DNA from: Cohnella abietis
GTDB taxonomy: Bacteria > Bacillota > Bacilli > Paenibacillales > Paenibacillaceae
Length of the DNA stretch: 64,000 bases
Assembly: GCF_004295585.1 (NCBI RefSeq)
Contig: NZ_AP019400.1
Location: 959,501-1,023,500 of the forward strand
Reading direction: 5' to 3'
Under the pieces are notes generated by a model. The model was not told the origin of the DNA and made no database searches. It was given only the letters and a program-made list of their open reading frames with translations. Shown piece by piece: positions 8,023-16,771 of the stretch. Position 1 is the stretch's first letter. The number at the start of each line of letters is the position of its first letter. Both the position numbers and the translations under genes were made by a program.

Positions 8023-9798
8023 GTGAGAAGAAAGCTAAAGAAAAGTATCATAATTGCGATGACGTCGACGATGGTGTTTACATACGGCCAGCTGTCGAGC
8101 GCGGCAACAGTAACGAAAGAAGTAATTCCAACGTGGGCTTCAGCCGAGCTAGCCTCGTGGAAGCAGCTTGGGCTCCTTAAAGGAGACCAGAACGGTTTAA
8201 TTCAGCCAAACCAAGCGGTGACGAAGGCTGAGTTCCTTGCTTTCGTTAATCGAGTTTTTAATTACACTCTAACGAGTGATAAGTCATTTGGTGATGTAGC
8301 ACCTACTGCATGGTACGCCAAGGATATTTCCAAAGCTGCAGCTGCGGGCATTGTGCTTGGAGATTCGAAGGGGAACGTAGCACCTTTAGAAATTTTGACT
8401 AGAGAAAAAGCTGCAATCATTCTAAGCCGTGTATTTGATGTTGCTTCATCGGCAAGCTCAGGTACTAAATTCGCAGATGACGGGAAAATTTCCTCATGGG
8501 CGGCGGAAGCTGTGTATGCCATGAAGGGTGCGGGCTACGTAGAGGGCACGGCCAACGGCTCGTTCCAGCCTCAGAAAGCATTGACCCGCGCAGAAGCAGT
8601 TAAAATGATTAACAATGTTATGGGACTTCTTATTGCAGATTCTGCTGCGCATGCAGATGTTAAAGGTGGAAATTTGGTCGTAAACACGGCTGGAGGATCT
8701 TTAACTAACGCGACAATTTCAGGCAACCTGTACATTACCCCAGGTGTTGGCGAAGGGGACTTCACGATCGAAGATTCTCAAATCGCCGGAACGGTATATG
8801 TACTGGGTGGTGGAGAGCATAGCGTTATTTTCAAAAACAGTAAGGCGAAGCATGTAAAGATTAATAAGCCGACTAGCCCACTTCGGTTTGTCATTAGCGG
8901 GAATTCCTCTGCAAATAGCATCGATGTTTTCTCTAGCGCAGAGATCGTAAATGAGACGTCAAATCCGATTGCTAGCTTAACTATCCTAGCAAGCTCGACG
9001 GATACGGTAAATGTAACGGGTGATGTTAAAGACTTGGTTGTGAATTCAGGATCGATATTAAATGTTGGAGAGTCCAACATCTCTAAGCTTACTTTCTCCA
9101 AGCTGGCTAAAGGCAGCAAAGCTAAGCTGAACAAAAAAGCAAAAGTTGCAAGCTTAGTTGCAGACGCCCCAGTGAGCATTACGGGAGAGGGTACTATCGA
9201 TGAAGCTACAATTAACTCAGATGGTGTGGTATTGGATCAAGCACCAACTAAGCTGATTCTTAATGCAGCAAGCGCGAGCATTTCCGGTAAAGAAGTGAAG
9301 AAAGACCCAGGCACTATTACTGGGGGTGGAAGCGGTGGTCCAGTAGATCCGGGCACTCCAGTAGACATGAGTACTAAGCTGTATCCATATTCCGATGTTC
9401 TTTCTAAATTTAGCGATAATGGCGCACAAGGGGATGTGAAGAAATATATTCAGTTCCTTCAGGATCCTAGCTACAAGCCATCGATAGCGAATGAAATGAC
9501 CTTCGTGCCAGATCTGGTGAATGCCAAAACTTTTGTTAACCAGAGCTTTACGGTTAAGCCTTCTATTTTTCCTTCTATGAGAGGGGTAAACACTTCTGTT
9601 CTTGTCGAAAATCGGACCCAATTGTGGATAGGTACTAATAAAGGAGTAACAAAGATCAATCTAGCAACCAATGAGATGACCGAATACACGACAAGTAATG
9701 AACAGCTTCTTGATGATTTTGTATTATTGTTAATTTCCGATGGCAGCACAGGTGTATATGCAATAACAGAAACAGGAGTATCTTATATCCGCAAATAA
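8023..9798 (+). CDS. S-layer-homology surface protein with beta-solenoid and propeller-type tail
   Basis: This protein has 591 aa when started at the GTG at 8023, which has GGAGG seven bases upstream; an in-frame ATG 16 codons earlier has none. Residues 1-30 form a signal peptide (KKSIIIAMTSTMVFTYGQLSSAA). Three SLH repeats follow (about 33-195), each with the turn before TRAEA/TKAEF/TREKA, which bind pyruvylated secondary cell-wall polymer. Residues 205-440 are rich in short beta-strand motifs (GGNLVVNTAGGSLTNATISG and similar), suggesting a beta-solenoid. After a Gly/Pro linker (GGGSGGPVDPGTP) the C-terminus ends in a two-component-propeller-like repeat (LWIGTNKGVTKINLATNEMT). The next gene begins 17 bp downstream and carries similar propeller repeats. 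Confidence 0.85.
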   Translation: MRRKLKKSIIIAMTSTMVFTYGQLSSAATVTKEVIPTWASAELASWKQLGLLKGDQNGLIQPNQAVTKAEFLAFVNRVFNYTLTSDKSFGDVAPTAWYAKDISKAAAAGIVLGDSKGNVAPLEILTREKAAIILSRVFDVASSASSGTKFADDGKISSWAAEAVYAMKGAGYVEGTANGSFQPQKALTRAEAVKMINNVMGLLIADSAAHADVKGGNLVVNTAGGSLTNATISGNLYITPGVGEGDFTIEDSQIAGTVYVLGGGEHSVIFKNSKAKHVKINKPTSPLRFVISGNSSANSIDVFSSAEIVNETSNPIASLTILASSTDTVNVTGDVKDLVVNSGSILNVGESNISKLTFSKLAKGSKAKLNKKAKVASLVADAPVSITGEGTIDEATINSDGVVLDQAPTKLILNAASASISGKEVKKDPGTITGGGSGGPVDPGTPVDMSTKLYPYSDVLSKFSDNGAQGDVKKYIQFLQDPSYKPSIANEMTFVPDLVNAKTFVNQSFTVKPSIFPSMRGVNTSVLVENRTQLWIGTNKGVTKINLATNEMTEYTTSNEQLLDDFVLLLISDGSTGVYAITETGVSYIRK

Positions 9799-9815
9799 AG
9801 GAAGGAGATTTACAT

Positions 9816-12413
9816 ATGTTGAAAACAACTAAAAAGACTATGGTGGGAATATTAGCTGCCTCCTTAATGCTTACACTTCCCGTTAGTCAAGTTTTTGCAT
9901 CAGTTGGAAAGCCTGCCAATGCCCAATATTCTGCTGTCCAGCTTAAAGCTACCCCGACTAAGGAAATGACCTATTATAAAGCGGGAGATAGTACAATTCC
10001 AAAAGACATTGTATGGGTAACGGAAAAGACAGATCTGACATTTCTTCCAAATGCGGTTACAGATGATGTCACTAGTGTAGTAAAGGATGCGGACGGCGTT
10101 TTCTGGATAGGAACAGAGAACGGTTTGCAACGCGTGGACTTTAAAGAGACGGATGCGAGAGATATTGTTCAGTATCTTGCGGGACCACAGTACCTCTATG
10201 GCGGAGACGATCATATTACAGGATTAGCAAGTGATGGCGAGGGCGGTATTTGGGCAAGAACAGCCACAGGTGTTACGCGTATTGCTATGCCTAAGAAGAC
10301 ACTGTATAAGAAGTCTACTGTTTACGAGAAATTGATCACACCAGTAAACGATCGGCTAGGGATGGTTACGGGTACTAACTTTACATTCACAGAAACTAAT
10401 CCTGCTATAACATCTGTAAATTACAGCTCCCCTACAGGAGTATTTACAGGTCATCCTTCTTCAAGTGATAACGATGGCTTGTGGACTGCCATGTATGCGT
10501 TAGGCGAAATCTTTAGGTATTCAACGCTTAAAGGTGAATATGGTACAAATGCTTCCCCTGACCAGAAGGCTGAAATAACTGCAGCAAAATCTGCGGCGCT
10601 CAGAGCAACGAAAGCAGTCTTGTTGCTTGATTACGTGTCTGGACGTGGAAATGGCTATCCTGCTCGTTCTTACATGCTTACTAGTGAAGCAGGAGCGCAA
10701 ACGAAAACAGGCGATGACTATGGATATCAACCAGAGGAAAATGGGTTCTGGTTCCACCACGTCGTTGGACCGGATGCAGTTAACCCTAATGGAATTATTC
10801 CAAGCCTAAGAAGGGATGAAGCTCCCATTGGCTATTCCATTGTAAGAGTAACAAGAGATTCTATGACTAAGAAGGGATCGACTCTTTTCCCATCTGGTGG
10901 TACAGATGTTATGAACTACAATGGAATCGCCCTAAGCCCAGCTGCAATAGATGGTCTTAATGAAACACGTCCTATTGGGCAAAAGCTGGGAGAAGATATT
11001 AAAACGAATATTGGTAAGGCAAATAAGCCTATTTATCAAGTTCTTCCAGTTATAACTACTAGTACGAATAATAACCTTAATTTCGAAGACAAAACAACTA
11101 GTAGTGCGAACCGTCCTCTATTCCAGCTTACAGCACCAGTTTACGAGCAAATACCGACCTTTTTCAATGACTTGCTTCCTAATATTATTGTCGACGGACA
11201 TATTGATATGAATCAAATTGTATACAAAGCAGACACCTCTTCGGATGAAATAGCGGGGCATTCCGCGTTGTTCTTCGCCGCATATAAATATTTATGTGAC
11301 GAGCCTGCTGATGTGGAAACGAATGAACTAAAGCGACTAATCGCTCAAGCTTCAAACCGTTTGACTAACCTAATTCTAGAGGATGACCATTACTATATTG
11401 AAGACGCAACTGGGAAGTCTACTCAATGGTCCCGCTGGTTGGCGCAATACTTCAATGACAGCGTGAGCCTTATGAAAGGAAACTCTCTCTGGAGCTTCAA
11501 TGTCGGAGTGGATGAAGAAGGTGAAGATGCCTTATCCTACGGTTACGAAGACGGACCATTGAATGCTTTGGGAGTTATGGGGCTTCTCAAGACCGCGATG
11601 TACGTTACTGCTGCTGACTACCCAGAAAATCAGCAGAAATTCAGTTTAGCTTATGATTTAGCGTTTGACGGTGGATACAGTACAGAAGCTCCATTCGTAA
11701 ATGGTAAGGGTTATATTGATCTAGCTAATGAGTACATTGAACGTAGATTAGTACGTCAAGCAACGAATGCTTATGGTACTAACGGTAATAAGTTAGTGAC
11801 GGAGGAGGCTCCTGGATATGCGGTGCTTTCGAAAGATATTGATTGGAAAAAAAAGCTACAGATAGATACTAACATTAATGCAACCTTGCACCAGGACTGG
11901 ACGCAATATATAAACTATTCAGATGAAGAGCTTGGATGGTTTCCTGTATTTCAGCTAATTATGTTGGAGAAAGATCCACAAAGACTTCAACAGATCGTAT
12001 CTGCATTCGACCAATGGTACTCCAATGAAGTACGGGAGGAAAACCCATTCTATACTTTCCTCTATCAGTTAGCACATCCAACGTACACGAATGTGGATTT
12101 GAATTCTGCTGTAAGGTTCCTTTACCGCATGCCGCAATATCGCATCACGTTCAAGTCGCAATATAATCGTCAGGATGTTCTTTACATCGAGCCTGGTGAT
12201 CGTGACAAACATTCTCAAACGAACTACGTTCTGACGCCAGACGAAAGACTGATTATTAAGAACAACAATAATCCGTTTAAAACGATTGAGGGTGAGTATT
12301 CCGTCAATCCGAATTTTAATTACAAGGTTCAAGATGAATTGGAAAGTGCTACAGTATTTACCCTCCCATACTGGATGGGGCGTTACTTCGGAATTATTGA
12401 AGAAGTGAAGTAA
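9816..12413 (+). CDS. Large secreted protein: propeller repeats plus helical glycosidase-like region
   Basis: This 865-aa protein has a clear signal peptide (residues 1-29, VGILAASLMLTLPVSQVFA). Residues 75-165 contain two Reg_prop-type repeats (FWIGTENGLQRVDF; GIWARTATGVTRIAM). The remainder is a long, aromatic- and Asp-rich, mainly helical region with blocks such as SSDNDGLWTAMYALGEIFRY, RGNGYPARSYML and SSDEIAGHSALFFAAYKYL. This spacing of helices with acidic and Trp/Tyr residues recalls alpha-toroid carbohydrate-active enzymes, but I do not recognise a named family, so catalysis is not claimed. Start ATG has GGAAGGAG. It is translated right after the SLH protein, and a strong terminator follows, so the two form a bicistronic surface unit. 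Confidence 0.75.
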   Translation: MLKTTKKTMVGILAASLMLTLPVSQVFASVGKPANAQYSAVQLKATPTKEMTYYKAGDSTIPKDIVWVTEKTDLTFLPNAVTDDVTSVVKDADGVFWIGTENGLQRVDFKETDARDIVQYLAGPQYLYGGDDHITGLASDGEGGIWARTATGVTRIAMPKKTLYKKSTVYEKLITPVNDRLGMVTGTNFTFTETNPAITSVNYSSPTGVFTGHPSSSDNDGLWTAMYALGEIFRYSTLKGEYGTNASPDQKAEITAAKSAALRATKAVLLLDYVSGRGNGYPARSYMLTSEAGAQTKTGDDYGYQPEENGFWFHHVVGPDAVNPNGIIPSLRRDEAPIGYSIVRVTRDSMTKKGSTLFPSGGTDVMNYNGIALSPAAIDGLNETRPIGQKLGEDIKTNIGKANKPIYQVLPVITTSTNNNLNFEDKTTSSANRPLFQLTAPVYEQIPTFFNDLLPNIIVDGHIDMNQIVYKADTSSDEIAGHSALFFAAYKYLCDEPADVETNELKRLIAQASNRLTNLILEDDHYYIEDATGKSTQWSRWLAQYFNDSVSLMKGNSLWSFNVGVDEEGEDALSYGYEDGPLNALGVMGLLKTAMYVTAADYPENQQKFSLAYDLAFDGGYSTEAPFVNGKGYIDLANEYIERRLVRQATNAYGTNGNKLVTEEAPGYAVLSKDIDWKKKLQIDTNINATLHQDWTQYINYSDEELGWFPVFQLIMLEKDPQRLQQIVSAFDQWYSNEVREENPFYTFLYQLAHPTYTNVDLNSAVRFLYRMPQYRITFKSQYNRQDVLYIEPGDRDKHSQTNYVLTPDERLIIKNNNNPFKTIEGEYSVNPNFNYKVQDELESATVFTLPYWMGRYFGIIEEVK

Positions 12414-12422
12414 ACCAACAAC

Positions 12423-12452
12423 AAAAAAAGAGGGGTTCGCCCCTCTTTTTTT
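12423..12452. terminator. Bidirectional rho-independent terminator
   Basis: AAAAAAAGAGGGG-TTCG-CCCCTCTTTTTTT is a near-perfect hairpin with A and T tracts on both sides, between the convergent 865-aa gene and the GntR regulator. Confidence 0.95.
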
Positions 12453-12461
12453 ACGTTCATA

Positions 12462-13175
12462 TTAGAAAAATCGTTCAATGGTGTAATTCGGGAAGTCGCC
12501 GCGGAACACGCCGAAGCTATATTCCAATGGAGTGTTATCGGATAAATAAGTGAAGGTTTTGATTTGTAGGCAAGGGGAGCCTTCCTTGACATTGAGCAGC
12601 TTTTTGGCTGTTTTATCAGCTAGGATTGGCTTAAGCTGTTCAACTGCACGGTGGACCTTGAGATTGTATTTGGTTTCAAGAAAGCTGAACAGAGAACCAT
12701 CTGAGTAGTCATTGACTAGTCCAGGAGCCATACTCCAGGCAATGTGAGTTCTCTCATAGAGAAGGGGCTCATTGTCAGCATAGCGGACTCTTAGTAGCTG
12801 ATTGATAGGAGCGCTGGGCGGAATGTTAAGAAACTCATCAAGTGGGGATTCAGCCGGAATAACCTTAGCTTCTAGTAGCTTGCTTTTAGGCTCTTTACCC
12901 TGCATGAGCACATCTTCCGTAAAGCTGCGCGTTTGGATTAGCTGCAGCTCCTTGCGTTTAACGAAGGTACCTCGTCCTTGAATACGCTCCAGAATTCCTT
13001 GGAACTCAAGCTCATTAAGAGCGAGACGTATTGTGGTACGGCTGGCATTGTATAAAATACACAATTCGGCTTCAGTTGGCAATTTTTGACCAACACTGTA
13101 AATGCCTGTTTGAATTTGCTTGAGAAGCTTCTCTTTAATGTTAAAGTACAAGGAACTAGTTTGACGCTTTGTCAC
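12462..13175 (-). CDS. GntR/HutC-family transcriptional regulator (UTRA domain)
   Basis: This 237-aa cytoplasmic regulator has an N-terminal winged helix (residues 8-72, including GQKLPTEAELCILYNASRTT and LNELEFQGILERIQGRGTFV) and a C-terminal UTRA ligand domain (about 90-235, with RVRYADNEPLLYERTHIAW and LEYSFGVFRGD). This is the family of NagR/DasR/YvoA and of beta-glucoside regulators, whose ligands are usually sugar phosphates. The start is GTG with GGAGG nine bases upstream. It is divergent from the GH4-nagB operon, and repeated dyads of the form WTGTTAnnACAA flank it, so autoregulation and control of both neighbouring transcription units are likely. Confidence 0.9.
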   Translation of the reverse strand: MTKRQTSSLYFNIKEKLLKQIQTGIYSVGQKLPTEAELCILYNASRTTIRLALNELEFQGILERIQGRGTFVKRKELQLIQTRSFTEDVLMQGKEPKSKLLEAKVIPAESPLDEFLNIPPSAPINQLLRVRYADNEPLLYERTHIAWSMAPGLVNDYSDGSLFSFLETKYNLKVHRAVEQLKPILADKTAKKLLNVKEGSPCLQIKTFTYLSDNTPLEYSFGVFRGDFPNYTIERFF

Positions 13176-13205
13176 TACAAATTTCCTCCACTAATCAATT
13201 TTATT

Positions 13206-13217
13206 TTATTATAACAT
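13206..13217. promoter_or_regulatory. Likely operator upstream of the GntR gene
   Basis: TTATTATAACAT (reverse ATGTTATAATAA) lies about 30 bp before the GntR start, in the position of an autoregulatory operator. It is the weakest of the six copies. Confidence 0.45.
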
Positions 13218-13270
13218 AGCTATTAATGGTGTTAAAGTCAGGCTGTGTCAATCACATAATTGTCATGAAT

Positions 13271-13282
13271 ATGTTATTACAA
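13271..13282. promoter_or_regulatory. Likely GntR operator, intergenic
   Basis: ATGTTATTACAA lies midway between the divergent gntR and GH4 genes and fits the shared dyad. Confidence 0.55.
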
Positions 13283-13372
13283 AACGATTTTTGTATAAAA
13301 GAACTCATTCGACAAATTATGACAACCAACTTCTTACAGGTATTTGAGTGTATCTCTTAATGACAAATTTTG

Positions 13373-13422
13373 TTGACTAAATGTTATACCAAATACTATA
13401 ATTTAATTAAAGGTTATAACAA
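13373..13422 (+). promoter_or_regulatory. GH4-nagB promoter with two overlapping operators
   Basis: A -35 TTGACT (13373-13378) and -10 TATAAT (13397-13402) are 18 bp apart. One dyad, ATGTTATACCAA (13381-13392), fills the spacer, and another, AGGTTATAACAA (13411-13422), covers the expected transcription start. This is a standard repression layout. Confidence 0.75.
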
Positions 13423-13517
13423 ATTAATTGTTGTTAATATCTAGATTGGATAGCGACGGAACAATACTGGTAAAAAGTAAACGCGTAAATCTTCAACTAC
13501 AAGAGAGGTTGTTGTTA

Positions 13518-14837
13518 ATGGTTCACAAAAAACAGTTAAAGGTAGCCGTCATTGGTGGAGGGTCATCGTACACGCCTGAATTGGTTGAAGGGCTTATTAA
13601 ACGCCGGCATGAATTGCCTATTAAGGATCTCTATTTGGTGGACGTAGAATCCGGCCGGGAAAAGCTAGAAATCGTTGGGGCACTTGCTAAGCGAATGGTT
13701 GAGAAGGCTGGGGCAGATATTCGCATTCACCTTACGCTAGATAGAGCTGAGGCCATACGTGATGCTGACTTCGTAACCACTCAATTGAGAGTTGGTCAAC
13801 TAGAGGCTCGGGGGTGGGACGAACGAATTCCGCTTAAGTACAATTGCATAGGCCAAGAGACGACAGGTGCTGGTGGCTTCGCTAAGGCACTTCGAACCAT
13901 CCCAGTCATTCTCGATATTTGCAAGGAGATGGAGGAGCTTGCTCCGAATGCATTCCTACTGAACTTTACCAATCCGGCGGGCATTGTCACACAGGCTGCG
14001 CTAAAATACAGCAAAATTAAGACGATTGGCTTGTGCAATCTACCCATTGGCTTAAAGATGCAGATCGCTGAGTTCTACGAGGTTGATGTCTCCAAGGTTG
14101 ATATTGAAATGATCGGCATTAACCATCTCAACTGGACAACCCGAATTATTGTCGACGGAGAGGATGTTTCTGAAGCGTTCTTGCTTAAGGCAGCCGGGGC
14201 AAAAGGCTTAACAATGAAGAACATTTCGGACCTCGAATGGGATGGACAATTCTTGCAATCTCTAGGGGCTTTACCTTGCAGCTATCACCGATATTATTAC
14301 ATGAAGGATGCCATGCTTGCAGAGCAGCTCGTGGACTTGCAAACAGAGGGTACACGCGCAGATGTCGTAAAGAAGGTCGAGCTAGAATTGTTCGAGCTCT
14401 ATAAGGACCCTAGCTTATCTATTAAACCACCACAGCTAGAGCAAAGAGGCGGAGCTTACTATTCGGAGGTGGCGGTCAACTTAATGACCTCCATATACAA
14501 TAACAAGAAGGATATCCAGACTGTTAATGTAAGAAACAATGGTATCATTCCATTTTTGCCAGACGATGCGTCAGTGGAGGTTAATTCCATCATTGATGCC
14601 GATGGAGCACATCCTATTCAGGTTACGAAACAAGTTGGTCCTGAAATAAGGGGCTTAATGCAATTGGTGAAGGCTTATGAGGAATTAACTGTAGAAGCAG
14701 CGGTTCATGGCAATCTTAAGGCTGCTTTGCAGGCATTAACTATCCACCCGTTGGTAGGCAATGCGGACACTGCACAGCTTATCCTGAATGACATCATGGA
14801 GCAAAATAAACCATTTCTCCCCCAATTCCAAAGATGA
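13518..14837 (+). CDS. Glycoside hydrolase family 4, 6-phospho-beta-glucosidase type
   Basis: This 439-aa NAD- and Mn-dependent GH4 enzyme has an N-terminal Rossmann segment VAVIGGGSSYTPE (residues 9-21), NFTNPAGIVTQA (149-160), and the metal ligands Cys173 (GLCNLPIG) and His203 (GINHLNW). The GQETTGAGGFAKALRTIP block is typical of the LicH/CelF/ChbF branch acting on 6-phospho-beta-glucosides or chitobiose-phosphate. The start is the ATG at 13518 with AGAGAGG upstream; the frame is open further upstream to near the promoter but without a site. The stop overlaps the nagB start by four bases (ATGA). Pairing with NagB favours an amino-sugar disaccharide as substrate, which is an inference. Confidence 0.88.
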   Translation: MVHKKQLKVAVIGGGSSYTPELVEGLIKRRHELPIKDLYLVDVESGREKLEIVGALAKRMVEKAGADIRIHLTLDRAEAIRDADFVTTQLRVGQLEARGWDERIPLKYNCIGQETTGAGGFAKALRTIPVILDICKEMEELAPNAFLLNFTNPAGIVTQAALKYSKIKTIGLCNLPIGLKMQIAEFYEVDVSKVDIEMIGINHLNWTTRIIVDGEDVSEAFLLKAAGAKGLTMKNISDLEWDGQFLQSLGALPCSYHRYYYMKDAMLAEQLVDLQTEGTRADVVKKVELELFELYKDPSLSIKPPQLEQRGGAYYSEVAVNLMTSIYNNKKDIQTVNVRNNGIIPFLPDDASVEVNSIIDADGAHPIQVTKQVGPEIRGLMQLVKAYEELTVEAAVHGNLKAALQALTIHPLVGNADTAQLILNDIMEQNKPFLPQFQR

Positions 14838-15565
14838 GATTCCATATCCTACCGACAGCCGCAGACATTCATGAACAGGTAGCAGACCAGTTCTGCAAGC
14901 TGTTAAGTGAACAGCCATTTTCCAAATTAGGCTTGGCAACTGGAAGCACGCCTATTGGGATTTATACATCATTAGTTAGACGATTTAGGGCAGGTGAGGT
15001 ATCGTTTCGTAATGCAACCTCCTTTAACCTAGATGAATATGTGGGCATTTCCGAAGATCATCCGGAAAGCTATCATAGCTACATGGACAGCAAGCTGTTT
15101 CAACACATTGATCTTGCACCGGGGAGTAGTTACTTACCGAATGGCAATGCAACAGATCTGCAAGAGGAGTGTTCACGATACGACAATCTGCTTCGGGATG
15201 CAGGGCGTATCGATTTGCAGCTGGTTGGTATCGGTCATAATGGGCACATAGGGTTCAACGAGCCGGGAAGATCGCTACGCAGCGGAACTCACCTAGTGAA
15301 GCTGGATGAATCTACACGACAAGCAAATGCACGATTTTTCGATAGAATAGAGGATGTACCAACTCAGGCATTAACGATGGGGATGGATACCATTCTAAAA
15401 GCAAGAACGGTTCTGCTCGTTGTTACAGGCGCTGATAAGGCAGCTACTGTACATCGGGCTCTAACCGGCCCTATTGAGACGGAATGTCCCGCTTCCCTGC
15501 TTCAATTGCATCCGGATCTTCACGTCTATATGGACGTGGAGGCGGGGCTGCATTTTACCGAGTGA
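14834..15565 (+). CDS. nagB: Glucosamine-6-phosphate deaminase
   Basis: This 243-aa cytosolic enzyme converts glucosamine-6-phosphate to fructose-6-phosphate and ammonia. It shows the sugar-phosphate-binding LATGSTPIGIY (residues 34-44), FNLDEYVG with the catalytic Asp, the active-site segment GIGHNGHIGFNEPG, and TMGMDTILKA. Its length matches Bacillus NagB/GamA. Its ATG overlaps the GH4 stop codon, so the two are translationally coupled and share the GntR-controlled promoter. No nagA deacetylase is adjacent; if the substrate is N-acetylated, that step must be encoded elsewhere. Confidence 0.95.
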   Translation: MRFHILPTAADIHEQVADQFCKLLSEQPFSKLGLATGSTPIGIYTSLVRRFRAGEVSFRNATSFNLDEYVGISEDHPESYHSYMDSKLFQHIDLAPGSSYLPNGNATDLQEECSRYDNLLRDAGRIDLQLVGIGHNGHIGFNEPGRSLRSGTHLVKLDESTRQANARFFDRIEDVPTQALTMGMDTILKARTVLLVVTGADKAATVHRALTGPIETECPASLLQLHPDLHVYMDVEAGLHFTE

Positions 15566-15603
15566 CGGTAACATACACCCCAGCTCCTTAATCGCTCACA
15601 AAT

Positions 15604-15648
15604 AACGCCGATTTCTACAGACGATTGTCTATGGAAATCGGCGTTTTT
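15604..15648. terminator. Terminator between nagB and the methyltransferase
   Basis: AACGCCGATTTC pairs with GAAATCGGCGTT and is followed by a T run; it lies between convergent genes. Confidence 0.9.
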
Positions 15649-15673
15649 ATTTATCTATAATACTTTGATAGGG

Positions 15674-16552
15674 TTACTCTTTCTGCTTAGAGGCCCCTTT
15701 GGATTGTTCCCGAAGCGTATTCCGATCCCAGAAGACACCTTCCGAATAACCTTGGATGGAGGTGTCGATGCTTGCGAGGTCGAGTCTTTTCTCGGTGAGG
15801 CAGCAGAAGGTTTCGTCGATTTCAATGCTTACGAAATGACGATTCAGTTTTTTTGCAACGGTAGATGTAGTACCTGCTCCGCCGAAAGGATCGAACACGA
15901 CATCATGCTCATCAGAGCTTGCTAGAATGATCTTAGCGAGCAGCTTTTCCGGCTTCTGCGTCGGGTGGTCTGTATTTTCAGGCATCGACCAGAATGGAAC
16001 CGTTAAATCCGTCCACAGATTAGAGGGGTGAGTGAGTCGGAAATTCCCGTCTGAATGCTCATCCCAATCTTTAGGCTTCCCGCTTTCGGTTCGATAGGGA
16101 GCGACAACCTTGCGCTTTACCTTAACGCGGTCTACATAAAACTTGTAGTCCTCTGATTTTGTGCAGTGCCAGATGTCCTCTGAAGCATTCTTCCAATTCG
16201 TTAATGCGCCCCGACCCTTTTCACGTTCCCAGGTAATTCGGTTAATGATGTTAAGATATTTAGAGGCAACCTCATAAATAGAATGGCTAGACCTCCAATC
16301 ACCGCAGATATAGACCGTGGCGTTGGGCTTCAGTATGCGAATGATGCGGGAAAACCAAGAGTCCATCCATTGTGTATACTGTTGATTGTTCATCTGGGTA
16401 AAGGTTTTACCATTAAAGCTTTTCGTTAAATTATAGGGAGGGTCTATGAATAGTAGATCGACGAATTCATCTGGCAAGTAATCTAGCGCTTCAAAAAGAT
16501 TCTGGTTAATTGTGCGATTAATGATTTCCTCGGGACTGGCTTTCGTGCTCAA
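15674..16552 (-). CDS. Site-specific DNA methyltransferase (beta class), orphan
   Basis: The protein has the amino-methyltransferase catalytic motif DPPYNL (motif IV) at about residues 37-42 and the SAM-binding motif I (VFDPFGGAGTTS) near residue 223. Motif IV before motif I is the beta-class order, giving N6-adenine or N4-cytosine methylation. GRGALTNWKNASEDIWHCTKS is also typical. No restriction endonuclease is adjacent. The first usable standard initiator is a TTG at 16552, but it lacks a ribosome binding site. Protein-like sequence in the same frame (including ITLNESEITKYRDQLITL) continues 32 codons upstream to a TAG at 16649 with no ATG, GTG or TTG; CTG codons near 16640 follow GGGGG. 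The true start may therefore be CTG, or the 5' end may be damaged. Confidence 0.85.
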   Translation of the reverse strand: MSTKASPEEIINRTINQNLFEALDYLPDEFVDLLFIDPPYNLTKSFNGKTFTQMNNQQYTQWMDSWFSRIIRILKPNATVYICGDWRSSHSIYEVASKYLNIINRITWEREKGRGALTNWKNASEDIWHCTKSEDYKFYVDRVKVKRKVVAPYRTESGKPKDWDEHSDGNFRLTHPSNLWTDLTVPFWSMPENTDHPTQKPEKLLAKIILASSDEHDVVFDPFGGAGTTSTVAKKLNRHFVSIEIDETFCCLTEKRLDLASIDTSIQGYSEGVFWDRNTLREQSKGASKQKE

Positions 16553-16771
16553 AGTAATCAGCTGATCTCTATATTTTGTTATCTCGGATTCATTTAACGT
16601 GATTGTTCTGTTTCTATCTGCTCTCTTTTTCTCGTTATCCAGAACCAGCTACCCCCGCTCTAACCTATTCGATAAGATGTTATTTCTATTATAATAGGAT
16701 AACTGAACTCTTTCACTTGTTATCTCGTATTATGGCGAGAATAGAGAAACTCAATAAGCGGAGATGACCAC

